Shown piece after piece: positions 51,901 through 59,733 of a DNA stretch of 64,000 nucleotides (position 1 is the first letter of the stretch; each line of letters starts with the position of its first letter). A model generated the notes under the pieces. The model did no database searches, was not told the DNA's origin, and saw only the letters and a list, made by a program, of their open reading frames with translations. The translations under genes were made by a program, and so were the position numbers. The stretch is from Acidocella aminolytica 101 = DSM 11237 (GTDB taxonomy: Bacteria; Pseudomonadota; Alphaproteobacteria; Acetobacterales; Acetobacteraceae), in the NCBI RefSeq assembly GCF_900129125.1, contig NZ_FQVJ01000001.1, positions 170,993 through 234,992 on the forward strand. Reading direction: 5' to 3'.

Positions 51901-52319
51901 CGCCCAACCGGCCCGTGTGCGCCGCCGGTCAGCAGAAATAGCCCATCCGCATGGTCGCACAGCTGTTGGAGGGTAATTTGCGGCTTTACCGCATCGCCGG
52001 AAAGGAAGGAGAGCGAGCTCAGCTTTTGCAGGTTGGCATAGCCCTCTTCAGTCTGGGCCAGCACCACCACATAGTCAGGTGGCAGATTCACTCCCTCGCG
52101 GGCCAGGCCAAGCTGGCAGCCGATAATCGGCTGTACGCCAGATTTGGTACAATATTGGGTAAATTCCAACGTACCGAACATATTGGAGGTGTCGGTAATC
52201 GCCACCGCCGGCATGTTCTCCGCCGCCGCCAAGGCGGCCAGCTTGTCGGCTTTAATCGCGCCTTCCGAGAGTGAGTAGGCGGAATGGACGCGCAAATGCA
52301 CGAAATCAGCATGCGGCAT
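48909..52319 (-). CDS. dnaE: DNA polymerase III alpha subunit
   Basis: An 1136-residue replicative polymerase of the DnaE1 type. The PHP domain starts FVHLRVHSAYSLSEG, and the polymerase palm has PGRGSGAGSLVAWALRI and the active-site PDFDIDFCQERRDEV near residue 395. Thumb and fingers contain MGKKIRAEMDKQREIFLEG and FNKSHAAAYALVSYQTAYL. A helix-hairpin-helix near 855-880 and the C-terminal OB-fold (KLAGTVGAKKERITRTGSRM) complete it. It carries no proofreading exonuclease, which DnaQ would supply. truA follows 38 bases downstream of the opposite operon end; the start at 52319 is an ATG. Confidence 0.98.
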   Translation of the reverse strand: MPHADFVHLRVHSAYSLSEGAIKADKLAALAAAENMPAVAITDTSNMFGTLEFTQYCTKSGVQPIIGCQLGLAREGVNLPPDYVVVLAQTEEGYANLQKLSSLSFLSGDAVKPQITLQQLCDHADGLFLLTGGAHGPVGRLLAEGQMEEAKICLSAMKAAFPSRIAIELQRHGEAVEIATEPGFLLLAEEFDLPLAATNECFFAKREMYEAHDALLCIAEGRVLAEKDRRHVTPEHWFKPAAVMRELFADLPDACDNTIAIARSCTVMTNTRKPLLPRCPKVREGATEEETLRAMAEEGLRARLAFDGIEGDAQKDYWERLGFELGIIVQMGFPGYFLIVADFIQWAKDHQIPVGPGRGSGAGSLVAWALRITDLNPLRYALLFERFLNPERVSMPDFDIDFCQERRDEVINYVLREYGADRVAQIITFGKLQARAAVRDVGRVLGLPYGQVNKVAELIPNNPAKPVSLKEAIEGEPKLQDMRDSDEGLARLLEIAQQIEGLYRHASTHAAGVVIGDRELVKLVPLYKDPRSELLVTQYSMKYVEQVGLVKFDFLGLTTLTIIDRALKFLRQQSVELDISKIPLDDKKTYDMIGRADTAGVFTFETAAFRGALAQMRPDRFEDLVAIQALNRPGPMANIPDYCDRKRGAPWEAPDPAIHHILEETNGIIVYQEQVMQIAQVMAGYTLAGADLLRRAMGKKIRAEMDKQREIFLEGAAKKGFTTERANEIFDLMAKFADYGFNKSHAAAYALVSYQTAYLRANYPVAFIAACMSLSIANTEKVALLRADAMKNGIKVLPPDVNKSGPDFEVELQEDGSYAIRFALGGIKRIGMGAMEELVKARGNTPFRSIDDFAARIDPKTLTRAQIEILAKAGAFECLDENRKRVFSAAEMIMRTAQTEQAQRASGQIGLFGGGEPEKIRVPQGPDWPESERLTFEAEAIGFHISAHPLDMYAQALKRLDVITSGSIQRKAEAGATRVKLAGTVGAKKERITRTGSRMMWLTLSDIQGSFEVTLFSEVLNRSREMLEEGTALLVTADVKMDGESLRITASDITLLDDAARDAGAGLKIWLDREDAVGSLKALLEQEGRGKGKIILLPKTSTDRRLEMRLPGGFNVSPRLAQAAKLVPGVELVEDA

Positions 52320-52357
52320 GCGGGACTCCTTGGCAGAGTATCAGTTTGGACTGAGGC

Positions 52358-53119
52358 TTAGCTCAGTTCAAGCGGCGGATCATATTCCACCCCAGTGAAA
52401 TACAGTCCTTCGGCCGGGGCGGTCTGCCCGGCGGCGGGACGGGATCTGGCGGCCAGAATCTTGGTGATCCGAGCCTCTGGCCAATGACCTTCGCCAACCA
52501 TTTTCAGGCTGCCGATCATATTGCGTACTTGATGATGCAGGAAGGAGCGCGCTTTGGTCTCCATGATCACCTTCTCGCCCTCCCGCCGCACGGCGCAAAA
52601 ATCCAGAGTCCGCATCGGGCTTTTGGCTTGGCAGGCGGAGGCGCGGAAGGAGGAGAAGTCATGATGCCCGAGCAAAAGCTGCGCGGCGCGGTGCATGGCC
52701 TGCTCGTCCAACTGCGCCTTCACATGCCAAACACGCTTGACCTCCAGCGTTGGCGGTTGCGGCCGGTTGAGAATCACATAGCGGTAAGAGCGCGCCTTGG
52801 CCGAGAAGCGCGCACTCCACCCCTCCGGCGCCGGGCCGCAGCGCAGCACCGCGATCGGGTGGGGCTTGAGGTGAAAATTCATCGCCTCGCGGATGCGGTA
52901 GGGGGTGAAATCCGGCAGTTCGATTTGCACTACCATCGCCAGCGCGTGAACCCCGGCATCCGTCCGACCGGCTGAGACAGCCTCGGTCACTTCTGCGCCG
53001 CCCCGAATCCGTGACGCCGCTTCCTCAATCACCTGTTGGATGGCCAGCCCGTGCTTCTGACGCTGCCAGCCCATGAAGGGCGTGCCGTTATACTCGATCT
53101 CTAAAGCCCAGAGCGTCAA
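52358..53119 (-). CDS. truA: tRNA pseudouridine(38-40) synthase
   Basis: A 253-residue enzyme that makes pseudouridine at positions 38-40 of the tRNA anticodon arm. The catalytic Asp is in SAGRTDAGVHAL, and FSARFSAKARSYRYVI, LLGHHDFSSFRA and SFLHHQVRNMIGSL are the conserved family segments. Its start overlaps the fmt stop by four bases, so it is the last gene of def-fmt-truA, an arrangement common in alphaproteobacteria. Confidence 0.96.
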   Translation of the reverse strand: MTLWALEIEYNGTPFMGWQRQKHGLAIQQVIEEAASRIRGGAEVTEAVSAGRTDAGVHALAMVVQIELPDFTPYRIREAMNFHLKPHPIAVLRCGPAPEGWSARFSAKARSYRYVILNRPQPPTLEVKRVWHVKAQLDEQAMHRAAQLLLGHHDFSSFRASACQAKSPMRTLDFCAVRREGEKVIMETKARSFLHHQVRNMIGSLKMVGEGHWPEARITKILAARSRPAAGQTAPAEGLYFTGVEYDPPLELS

Positions 53120-54036
53120 TAAAACCGCGCCCCCTCAGGCAGTTTATAGCCGCGTAGAAAATCCTCGGTGGACATGGCGGCCTTGCCCGCGCGTTGTAGC
53201 CGCGTGACGCGCAGCGCGCCCTCGCCGCAGGCAATGGTCAGCCCGCCCGGTAACAGTGTGCCCGGAATCCCTTCGCCTTCAACCGCTTCGGCGGAAATGA
53301 TCTTGACCACCACATCCCCCAGCAATCCCAGCGCGCCGGGCCAGGGGGAAAATGCGCGGATACGTCGCTCTAGCGCCACGGCGGGCAGGCGGACATCCAA
53401 CCGCGCATCCTCGCGGGAGAGTTTGGGGGCATAATTCGCCAGCGCCTCATCCTGCGCCTGCGGGGGGCTGGGCTGAGCCAGTTCCTCAATAATCAGCCGC
53501 GCGCCCATCTCGGCCAACCGGTCGTGCAAATCCGCCGATGTATCCGCCGGGCCGATGGGGGTGGTGTCTTTCCGAAGCATCGGGCCGGTATCCAGCCCCG
53601 CCTCCATCTGCATGATGGTAATGCCGGTCTGCGCGTCCCCCGCCGCAATGGCGGCCTGAATTGGCGCGGCTCCGCGCCAGCGCGGCAGCAGAGAGCCGTG
53701 GATGTTCAGGCAGCCTCGTTCGGGCGCGTCCAGAAACTCTTGCGGCAAAATCAGCCCGTATGCGGCCACCACGGCGGCGTCAAGCTTCAGGTTGCGGAAA
53801 TAATCAAGCTCTTCCTGGTTTTTGCGCAGCTTCACCGGCGTGCGGACGGGCAGGCCAAGCTCCAGTGCCGCCGCATGAACAGGACAGGGCTGTTCTTTCT
53901 GGCCGCGTCCAGCGGGTTTGGAGGGCTGGGCATACACCGCCATCACCTCATGCCCGGCCGCCACCAGCGCCTTTAATGGGAACACGGCAAAGCCGGGCGA
54001 GCCCATGAAAGCGAGTTTGAGAGGCGCGGCCATCAC
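53116..54036 (-). CDS. fmt: Methionyl-tRNA formyltransferase
   Basis: A 306-residue enzyme that formylates the initiator Met-tRNA with 10-formyl-tetrahydrofolate. The N-terminal LAFMGSPGFAVFPLKAL, catalytic HGSLLPRWRGAAPIQ and GITIMQMEAGLDTGPML are visible; the C-terminal OB-fold for tRNA follows. It overlaps def upstream and truA downstream by four bases each, so the three genes are translationally coupled and link formylation and deformylation of the N-terminus. Confidence 0.96.
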   Translation of the reverse strand: MMAAPLKLAFMGSPGFAVFPLKALVAAGHEVMAVYAQPSKPAGRGQKEQPCPVHAAALELGLPVRTPVKLRKNQEELDYFRNLKLDAAVVAAYGLILPQEFLDAPERGCLNIHGSLLPRWRGAAPIQAAIAAGDAQTGITIMQMEAGLDTGPMLRKDTTPIGPADTSADLHDRLAEMGARLIIEELAQPSPPQAQDEALANYAPKLSREDARLDVRLPAVALERRIRAFSPWPGALGLLGDVVVKIISAEAVEGEGIPGTLLPGGLTIACGEGALRVTRLQRAGKAAMSTEDFLRGYKLPEGARFY

Positions 54037-54563
54037 CGCCCCTTCTGCGCCTTGGCGAGCTTGCGCAGCAGCATGTTCCGCTTCAGCGCCGAGAGATAAT
54101 CCACAAACAGCACCCCATTCAGATGGTCGATCTCATGCTGCAAGCAGGCTGAAAGCAGCCCCTCTGCCTCAATCTCCTTTTTCATTCCTTCAGGGTCCTG
54201 GTAGCGCACCTTCACCCGTGCCGGGCGTGTCACCTCAGCATATTGGTCCGGGATGGACAGGCAGCCTTCCTCCTGGGTGGCCGTTTCGTCGGACTTGGCG
54301 ATGATCTCGGGGTTGATTAGCGCCATCGGCTCGGGTTTTTCCTTCGGCGCTACATCCACAACAATCATGCGCAGCAAGCTGCCAATCTGGTTGGCGGCCA
54401 GCCCAATACCCGGCGCGTTATACATGGTGGCGAACATGGAGGGCACCAGACGCCGCACTTCATCGGCATCTGCCGGGGTAATGGGCCGTGCCACCTTACG
54501 CAACACGGACTCGGGGTAGATCAGGATGGGCAGCAGCGGAGCGCTGGTTTCGGACACAGACAT
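54033..54563 (-). CDS. def: Peptide deformylase
   Basis: A 176-residue metalloprotease that removes the formyl group from nascent proteins. All three motifs are present: GIGLAANQIG, EEGCLSIPDQ with the metal Cys, and LQHEIDHLNG. Three in-frame ATGs (54614, 54572 and 54563) compete; the last gives MSVSETSAPLLPILIYPESV, close to homologues, and I use it with moderate certainty. First gene of def-fmt-truA. The neighbouring sHsp gene is divergent, so the 88-140 bases between them hold two promoters. Confidence 0.93.
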   Translation of the reverse strand: MSVSETSAPLLPILIYPESVLRKVARPITPADADEVRRLVPSMFATMYNAPGIGLAANQIGSLLRMIVVDVAPKEKPEPMALINPEIIAKSDETATQEEGCLSIPDQYAEVTRPARVKVRYQDPEGMKKEIEAEGLLSACLQHEIDHLNGVLFVDYLSALKRNMLLRKLAKAQKGR

Positions 54564-54660
54564 GCAACGCATGTAATCCGCCCGGCCTGTCCCTGCAACG
54601 CGCCCCTCTTGCATCGCTGCAAAACCATGCCAACATAAGGTTCCGGATGCCTCATTCGAG

Positions 54661-54702
54661 GGTCCTTAACCTGCTTCGCTCATGTGGGGGAGCTTTAGAT
54701 CA
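54661..54702 (+). promoter_or_regulatory. ROSE-like RNA thermometer candidate in the sHsp leader
   Basis: CTTCGCT at 54674-54680 can pair with GGGGGAG at 54686-54692 around a five-base loop. The pairing leaves a central G opposite G, and the SD-like GGGGGAG is fully sequestered. UCGCU fits the conserved U(U/C)GCU of ROSE elements. An upstream hairpin CCTC/GAGG (about 54650-54661) would be a second stem. The start codon is at 54702. Confidence 0.5.
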
Positions 54703-55154
54703 TGACGACACGCGTTTTCACCTCTCCGCTTTTCCTGGGCTTCGACCATCTCGAACAGATGATTGAACGCGCGGCGAAAAACTCCTCGGACGGCTACCCG
54801 CCTTACAATATAGAGCAGCTAAGTCCGGTTTCGCTGCGAATCACGCTTGCCGTGGCGGGTTTTACGATGGATGACCTGCAAATCACCCTGGAAGATAACC
54901 AGTTGGTGATAAGGGGCCGCCAGACTGACGAAGGGCATGGGCGGGTCTTCCTGCATCGTGGCATCGCGGCTCGGCAGTTCCAGCGGGCTTTCGTGATTGC
55001 GGAGGGAATCGAGGTGAAGGGCGCGTGGCTCGATAACGGCCTGCTGCATGTGGACCTCGTCCGCCCGGTGCCGCAGCCAGTGGTGAAAACCATTCCCATC
55101 GTGCGTGGCCAAGGCAAAGTGCCCGCCCCCACCAGAACAGTGGACGGGGACTAA
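54702..55154 (+). CDS. Small heat shock protein (Hsp20/IbpA family)
   Basis: A 150-residue chaperone of the alpha-crystallin family that holds unfolded proteins in the cytoplasm for the DnaK system. The crystallin domain spans about residues 35-125: PYNIEQLSPVSLRITLAVAGF at the start, then the LVIRGRQTDEG strand, FQRAFVIAEGIEVKGAWLDN, and GLLHVDLVRP; a C-terminal IxI-like IPIV (residue about 134) allows oligomer formation. A DUF1150 gene follows about 107 bases downstream, an alphaproteobacterial pairing. The leader may fold into a temperature-sensing hairpin. It is divergent from def. Confidence 0.93.
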   Translation: MTTRVFTSPLFLGFDHLEQMIERAAKNSSDGYPPYNIEQLSPVSLRITLAVAGFTMDDLQITLEDNQLVIRGRQTDEGHGRVFLHRGIAARQFQRAFVIAEGIEVKGAWLDNGLLHVDLVRPVPQPVVKTIPIVRGQGKVPAPTRTVDGD

Positions 55155-55261
55155 GCCGCTTAAACCGGAGTCGGAAAATAATCCCGGCGCGCTTCCGGTT
55201 CGTATAGACTAGGACCTCGGCTGGATGGCTGATCCGATCGAGGGGCCTGAAAGGACAAAAG

Positions 55262-55516
55262 ATGAACATCAAAAACCATGACGGCACGGCCAATTTCGTC
55301 CCCGGCACGGTGCTGGATATTCACCATATTTCGCCCGCTCAACTTGCTTTGCTGGGGCTGGAGGAGATCGCCTTCGTCAAACCGGTCATGACCGATAATG
55401 GTCCGGCTTTTGCTATCCATGCCGCTGACGGCACGCCCATGGCAATTGCCGCCAATCCGGAACTCGCGGCGGCGGCCATCATCCAGCACGAGATGGTGCC
55501 CAATCTGGTGCATTAA
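55262..55516 (+). CDS. DUF1150 family protein
   Basis: An 84-residue protein matching the DUF1150 pattern: ISPAQLALLGLEEIAFVKPV, FAIHAADGTPMAIAA and the C-terminal AAIIQHEMVPNLVH. DUF1150 genes regularly follow sHsp genes in alphaproteobacteria and are thought to be heat-stress related, but no function is established to my knowledge. The start ATG at 55262 has AGGACAAAAG-like sequence upstream (AAAGG six to ten bases before). The gap of 107 bases after the sHsp gene carries no terminator, so both may share a transcript. Confidence 0.85.
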   Translation: MNIKNHDGTANFVPGTVLDIHHISPAQLALLGLEEIAFVKPVMTDNGPAFAIHAADGTPMAIAANPELAAAAIIQHEMVPNLVH

Positions 55517-55667
55517 CCGCCGCTCTCCCTCTTGCCGCGCTTTGGCGGTGTTATTTGACCAGGGCGCGTAACGAGAGAGGCGGTATGGGGTTGGGAAGTA
55601 TATTCCCGACTATGCGAATTGGGCCGCGAAAGGCTTTGCCGGCCTTTCTTGTCCTAAGCCGGCGGTA

Positions 55668-56324
55668 ATGATCGCCTTTACGCCCCGCACGGGCAGCACG
55701 CATCTTTGCGCCGTGCTGCACCAGGCGGGGCAGCAGGCCGAGCCGAATGAGGTTTTCAGCCCGCGCGGTTCCGCCGGGCAGGAGCGTAACCGGCGCGGCG
55801 TCAGGTCCTTCAGCGACTATATCGCCACCTTCGCCGCCAAGCCGGATATAACCTTCATCTTCAAAACCTGCTGGCTGGACGTCGCCTCCCTGGCCTCAGC
55901 GCTGACCCGTATCTTCCCGGATTTGCGCTTGGTGTACCTGCTTTGCCGCAACGACGCGACCCAGGCGGTCTCCGCCTTCAGGGCCGAACTCACTGGCAAA
56001 TGGCAGCGCGCGCTTGGCGACCCGCCGCCAGAGGTACAGGAGGCGTAATTCTCACTAGAGCGCCTGCTGACGATCCACGCCGCGCAGGAGCAGGAGCGCC
56101 AAAGCTGGGCGCGCTGGTTCGTGGCGCACGGAATCACCCTCTTGCGGCTGGTGTATGAAGAGCTCGAGGCTGACCTCAACATCGCCTTGCGCCGCTTGGT
56201 ACCGTCTCTGGGGCTGGGTTTGCGTCAGGAGCAGCCACGAGATGCGGGGCTGGAGCGGCTTGGAGACCAGATCAGCAAAAGCTGGCCCCTGCGGCTGCAA
56301 TGCGGCCTGCTCAATCTGAGCTGA
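55668..56324 (+). pseudogene. Stf0-like sulfotransferase, interrupted by an in-frame TAA
   Basis: The protein starts IAFTPRTGSTHLCAVLHQAG, the PAPS-binding signature of Stf0-family sulfotransferases, and runs with YLLCRNDATQAVSAFRAE up to EVQEA. At 56046 a TAA follows, but the same frame continues for 91 codons with family-like FSLERLLTIHAAQEQERQ, WARWFVAHGITLLRLVYEEL and LGLRQEQP to a TGA at 56322-56324. A single-base change of a Tyr codon (TAC or TAT to TAA) would explain the break. The two parts have the same codon composition, so this is probably a recent nonsense mutation or a sequencing error. It does not rule out a short functional product. Confidence 0.8.
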
Positions 56325-56369
56325 CCTGTGGCCTAGCCTCACTGCCGGGGGGGTGGTATTGGCCCGGCC

Positions 56370-57017
56370 ATGTCCATCGTGCTTGCATTGCCCAAGGGGC
56401 GGATTCTGAAAGAGGCTGGTCCGCTGCTGGCCCGGGCCGGTCTAGTGCCGGAGCCTGAATACACAGACGAAAACTCCCGCAAGCTGCGTTTCCATACCAG
56501 CCGCCCGGATGTCGACCTCATCCGGGTGCGCTCCTTCGATGTCGCGACCTTCGTGGCCTTCGGCGCCGCTGAAATCGGCATCTGCGGCAGCGATGTGCTG
56601 ATGGAGTTCGATTACCCAGAAGTTTACGCCCCGCTGGATCTGGGGATTGGCGAATGCCGCATCTCCGTGGCCGAGCCTAAGGACGATGCCGGGCAGACGG
56701 ATCTCTCCCGCGTCTCCGCCATTCGCGTGGCCAGCAAATACCCCAATACCGCCCGCCGTCACTTCGCACGCCGGGGTATCCAGACCGAGATGGTGGAGCT
56801 CTCCGGAGCCATGGAGCTGGCTCCGGGCCTGGGGCTCTCGCGCATCATCGTCGATCTGGTCCAGACTGGCAGTACCCTGAAAGCCAATGGGCTGGTGGAA
56901 ACGGATGTGATCGCCCAGATCTCCTCCAAGCTCATCGTCAATCGCGTTGCCTTGAAAACCAGACCGGATGAAATCGGCGCCTGGATCGAGGCCTTCCAGA
57001 AGGCGCTTGCGGCATGA
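56370..57017 (+). CDS. hisG: ATP phosphoribosyltransferase, short form
   Basis: A 215-residue enzyme for the first step of histidine biosynthesis (ATP plus PRPP). The short form lacks the C-terminal regulatory domain and needs HisZ, which is not in this window. LALPKGRILKEAGPLL, the PRPP-like region ELAPGLGLSRIIVDLVQTGS and the DVLMEFDYPEVYAPLDLG segment are visible. Its stop overlaps the hisD start by four bases. Its start is 46 bases after the broken sulfotransferase. Confidence 0.95.
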   Translation: MSIVLALPKGRILKEAGPLLARAGLVPEPEYTDENSRKLRFHTSRPDVDLIRVRSFDVATFVAFGAAEIGICGSDVLMEFDYPEVYAPLDLGIGECRISVAEPKDDAGQTDLSRVSAIRVASKYPNTARRHFARRGIQTEMVELSGAMELAPGLGLSRIIVDLVQTGSTLKANGLVETDVIAQISSKLIVNRVALKTRPDEIGAWIEAFQKALAA

Positions 57018-58303
57018 AAACCTTGTCAACGACTACCCCGTCCTTCGAGGCCGACTTCACAGCCCTGTTGGCCCGCGCCAGCGTGGCGCCTGAGGTCTCC
57101 GGCGTGGTGCGTGAGATCATCGAGCGTGTACGCACGGAAGGCGACGTGGCCTTACTCGACTACATCGCCCGCTTCGACAAGCAGACGCTCACTGCTGAAA
57201 GCTTGCGCGTCACTGCGGAGGAGATTGAAGCCGCCCTCGCGCAAACGCCCGAAGTCCTGAGTGAGGCGCTGGCTATCGCGGCTCGGCGGATTGAGCTGTT
57301 TCACAAGACCCAGCTCCCGCGCGACATTGAATTCACGGATGAGGCGGGCATAACCTGCGGCATGCGCTGGGGCGCGCTGGATGCGGTGGGGCTGTATGTG
57401 CCCGGTGGCAAGGCGGCGTATCCTTCCTCGGTATTGATGAACGCTATCCCCGCCAAAGTGGCTGGGGTTGGGCGTATTGCCATGGTGGTACCGGCTCCTG
57501 GCAGGGTGCTGAACCCGTATGTGCTGGCGGCAGCCCATGCGGCGGGCATTACCGAGATCTACCGTGTCGGCGGCGCCCAGGCCGTGGCGGCGCTGGCGTA
57601 CGGCACCGCGACCATCAAGCGGGTGGACCGCATCGTTGGCCCCGGCAACGCCTATGTCGCGGAAGCCAAACGCCAGGTGTTCGGGCAGGTAGGGATCGAT
57701 TCCATCGCCGGGCCATCCGAGGTGCTGATCATCGCCGATGAGGGGGCCGACCCGACCCAGCTTGCCTACGACCTTCTGGCCCAGGCCGAGCATGACGAGG
57801 ACGCGCAATCCATTCTGGTGACAACCAGCGCTTCCTTGGCCGAAGCGGTGGCCAATGAAGTCACGCGGGCGCTGGAAACACTGCCCCGCAAACAGATTGC
57901 CAGGACAAGCTGGGATCGTCATGGCGCCATCATTCTGGTGCAGGACGAGGATGAGGCGGTGGATATCGCCAACCGTGTCGCGCCGGAGCATCTGCAACTT
58001 ATGCTGATCGACCCCGCGCCGATTTTCTCCAAAGTGCGTCACGCCGGAGCGGTGTTTCTCGGCCGCAACACGCCGGAGGCCATGGGCGACTACATTATCG
58101 GGCCGAACCATGTGCTGCCCACCTCCGGCACGGCGCGCTTTGCCTCTGGGCTTTCGGTTTATGATTTCATGAAGCGCACCACCTATGCAGCTGTGCCGGG
58201 CCAGGCACTTGCCGCCCTGGGGCCGCACGCCGTCACTTTGGCCAAAGCTGAGGGGCTGACGGCACATGCACAATCCATCGCGGTCCGCCTGCCGAAGGAT
58301 TAA
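57014..58303 (+). CDS. hisD: Histidinol dehydrogenase
   Basis: A 429-residue zinc enzyme that oxidises histidinol to histidine in the last two steps. Signatures are GLYVPGGKAAYPSSVLMNA, RVGGAQAVAALAYGT, GPGNAYVAEAKRQVFG, DSIAGPSEVLIIAD and the zinc ligands in APEHLQLM and NHVLPTSGTARFAS. It overlaps hisG by four bases, making a two-gene operon, with the remaining his genes elsewhere. Typical size. Confidence 0.97.
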   Translation: MKTLSTTTPSFEADFTALLARASVAPEVSGVVREIIERVRTEGDVALLDYIARFDKQTLTAESLRVTAEEIEAALAQTPEVLSEALAIAARRIELFHKTQLPRDIEFTDEAGITCGMRWGALDAVGLYVPGGKAAYPSSVLMNAIPAKVAGVGRIAMVVPAPGRVLNPYVLAAAHAAGITEIYRVGGAQAVAALAYGTATIKRVDRIVGPGNAYVAEAKRQVFGQVGIDSIAGPSEVLIIADEGADPTQLAYDLLAQAEHDEDAQSILVTTSASLAEAVANEVTRALETLPRKQIARTSWDRHGAIILVQDEDEAVDIANRVAPEHLQLMLIDPAPIFSKVRHAGAVFLGRNTPEAMGDYIIGPNHVLPTSGTARFASGLSVYDFMKRTTYAAVPGQALAALGPHAVTLAKAEGLTAHAQSIAVRLPKD

Positions 58304-58326
58304 CGGCTAGATTACGCAGCGGGCCT

Positions 58327-59727
58327 TCAGATCCGCCGCAAAATCTCCGCCACCAGCGCGTCTATATCCCCTGCCTGCGTCCTGTGGTTCACTATCGCGC
58401 AACGGATGACGGTGCGCCCTTCGATGGTGGTGGTGGAGGGCGCGAATAATCCCTCCTCCTGTAAATCCGCCACGAGGTCGAGAATCTCCTGGTTGGCTTT
58501 ATCCTCAATCCCGAAACACACGATATTCAGAGTCACCGGCGCCAACAGCGTCAGGCGGTCACTGGCCTGGACCTGTGCGGCAAGGCGCTGGGCGAGGGTG
58601 CAGCTATTCTCCACCAAGCTGGCCAGCCCTTCAGTGCCGTAAGCGGATAGTGTCATCCAGACTTTCAGCGCCGAGAACCCGCGCGACAGGTCCGGCCCCA
58701 GATCGCACGGCCAGGGAAAGCCCCCCGCCAGCCCGCGCGGAGCCGCGGCCAGATAGTTGGTGGCCTGGGCGAAGGCTGCATTCTGCACCGCCGGGTCGCG
58801 CACCAGCAGGCAGCCGCAAGAGTAAGTCACCTGGGCCCATTTATGAAAATCGAACGCAATCGAGTCCGCGCGCCCCAGCCCGCTGGTCAGATGCCGCCAG
58901 GCAGGCGACAAAGCCGCCAGCGCGCCAAATGCCCCATCCACATGAAACCAAGCGCCATGCTCCGCCGCGATATCAGCTGCGGCGTTCAGATCATCAAACG
59001 CGCCCGCATCCACACTGCCTGCCGTGGCGGCGATGAAAAAAGGCGTGAACCCCGCGGCCTTATCCGCCGCAATCGCCTCCCGCAGCTTGTCCATATCCAT
59101 GCGGAATGCCGCGTCGAGCGGGATTTTCCGCAAGGCGGCGCGTCCAAACCCCGCCATATCCAGAGCGCCGGTCACACAGCGATGCACGCCCGCTGATGCG
59201 TAAGCCGTCAGCTTGGCGCCATTCAAGCCGCTCTCATGCCCGGCCTCGCCCAGCGCCTTCTGTTTGGCGCAAAGCACGGCACAGAAATTCGCCATGGAAG
59301 AGCCGGTGAGCAGCACGCCGGAGGTCTCGGCGGGCATACCCAGCATCTCTGCGGCCCAGGCAATCACCTGCCGTTCCACCGCAATGCCTACATGATTGCG
59401 TCCGCCGCAATTCGCATTCATGGCACCGGCCAACAATTCTGCAAGCATGGAAACCGGATTCCCCCCACCATGCACCCAGCCCATGAAGCGCGGATGTAGA
59501 TTGCCGGTGACATAAGGCTGAATATCGGCCGTAAAGCGTGCGTAGAGCGCCTCTACATCTGTCCCCCTCAGAGGGAGGGGGGCCACAAATCCCTGACGCA
59601 CAGCCTCCGGCATCGGGCGCCAAACGGGCTGTTCACGGATGGAGGCAAGATGGTCCACCATATCATCCAGCATTTTGTGGCCAAGGGCGCGCAGAGAGGA
59701 CCAGTTGGCGGGGTCGAGGGTATTCAT
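58327..59727 (-). CDS. Pyridoxal-phosphate-dependent decarboxylase, group II (aromatic amino acid type)
   Basis: A 466-residue group II PLP enzyme. The cofactor Lys lies in SIAFDFHKWAQVTYSCGC, the substrate-binding HVDGAFGALAALSP holds the Asp for the ring nitrogen, and GVLLTGSSMANFCAVL is the phosphate-loop. The family includes aromatic-L-amino-acid, glutamate and 2,4-diaminobutyrate decarboxylases. I cannot name the substrate; the sequence resembles aromatic types more than GadB. It converges with hisD and is followed by recR on the same strand, seven bases between recR's stop and its start region. Confidence 0.88.
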   Translation of the reverse strand: MNTLDPANWSSLRALGHKMLDDMVDHLASIREQPVWRPMPEAVRQGFVAPLPLRGTDVEALYARFTADIQPYVTGNLHPRFMGWVHGGGNPVSMLAELLAGAMNANCGGRNHVGIAVERQVIAWAAEMLGMPAETSGVLLTGSSMANFCAVLCAKQKALGEAGHESGLNGAKLTAYASAGVHRCVTGALDMAGFGRAALRKIPLDAAFRMDMDKLREAIAADKAAGFTPFFIAATAGSVDAGAFDDLNAAADIAAEHGAWFHVDGAFGALAALSPAWRHLTSGLGRADSIAFDFHKWAQVTYSCGCLLVRDPAVQNAAFAQATNYLAAAPRGLAGGFPWPCDLGPDLSRGFSALKVWMTLSAYGTEGLASLVENSCTLAQRLAAQVQASDRLTLLAPVTLNIVCFGIEDKANQEILDLVADLQEEGLFAPSTTTIEGRTVIRCAIVNHRTQAGDIDALVAEILRRI

Positions 59728-59733
59728 GGGGTG

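Noticed and set aside
57152..58273. 373-residue minus-strand frame opposite hisD
   Set aside because: Shadow of a GC-rich gene, no start context and no family motifs.
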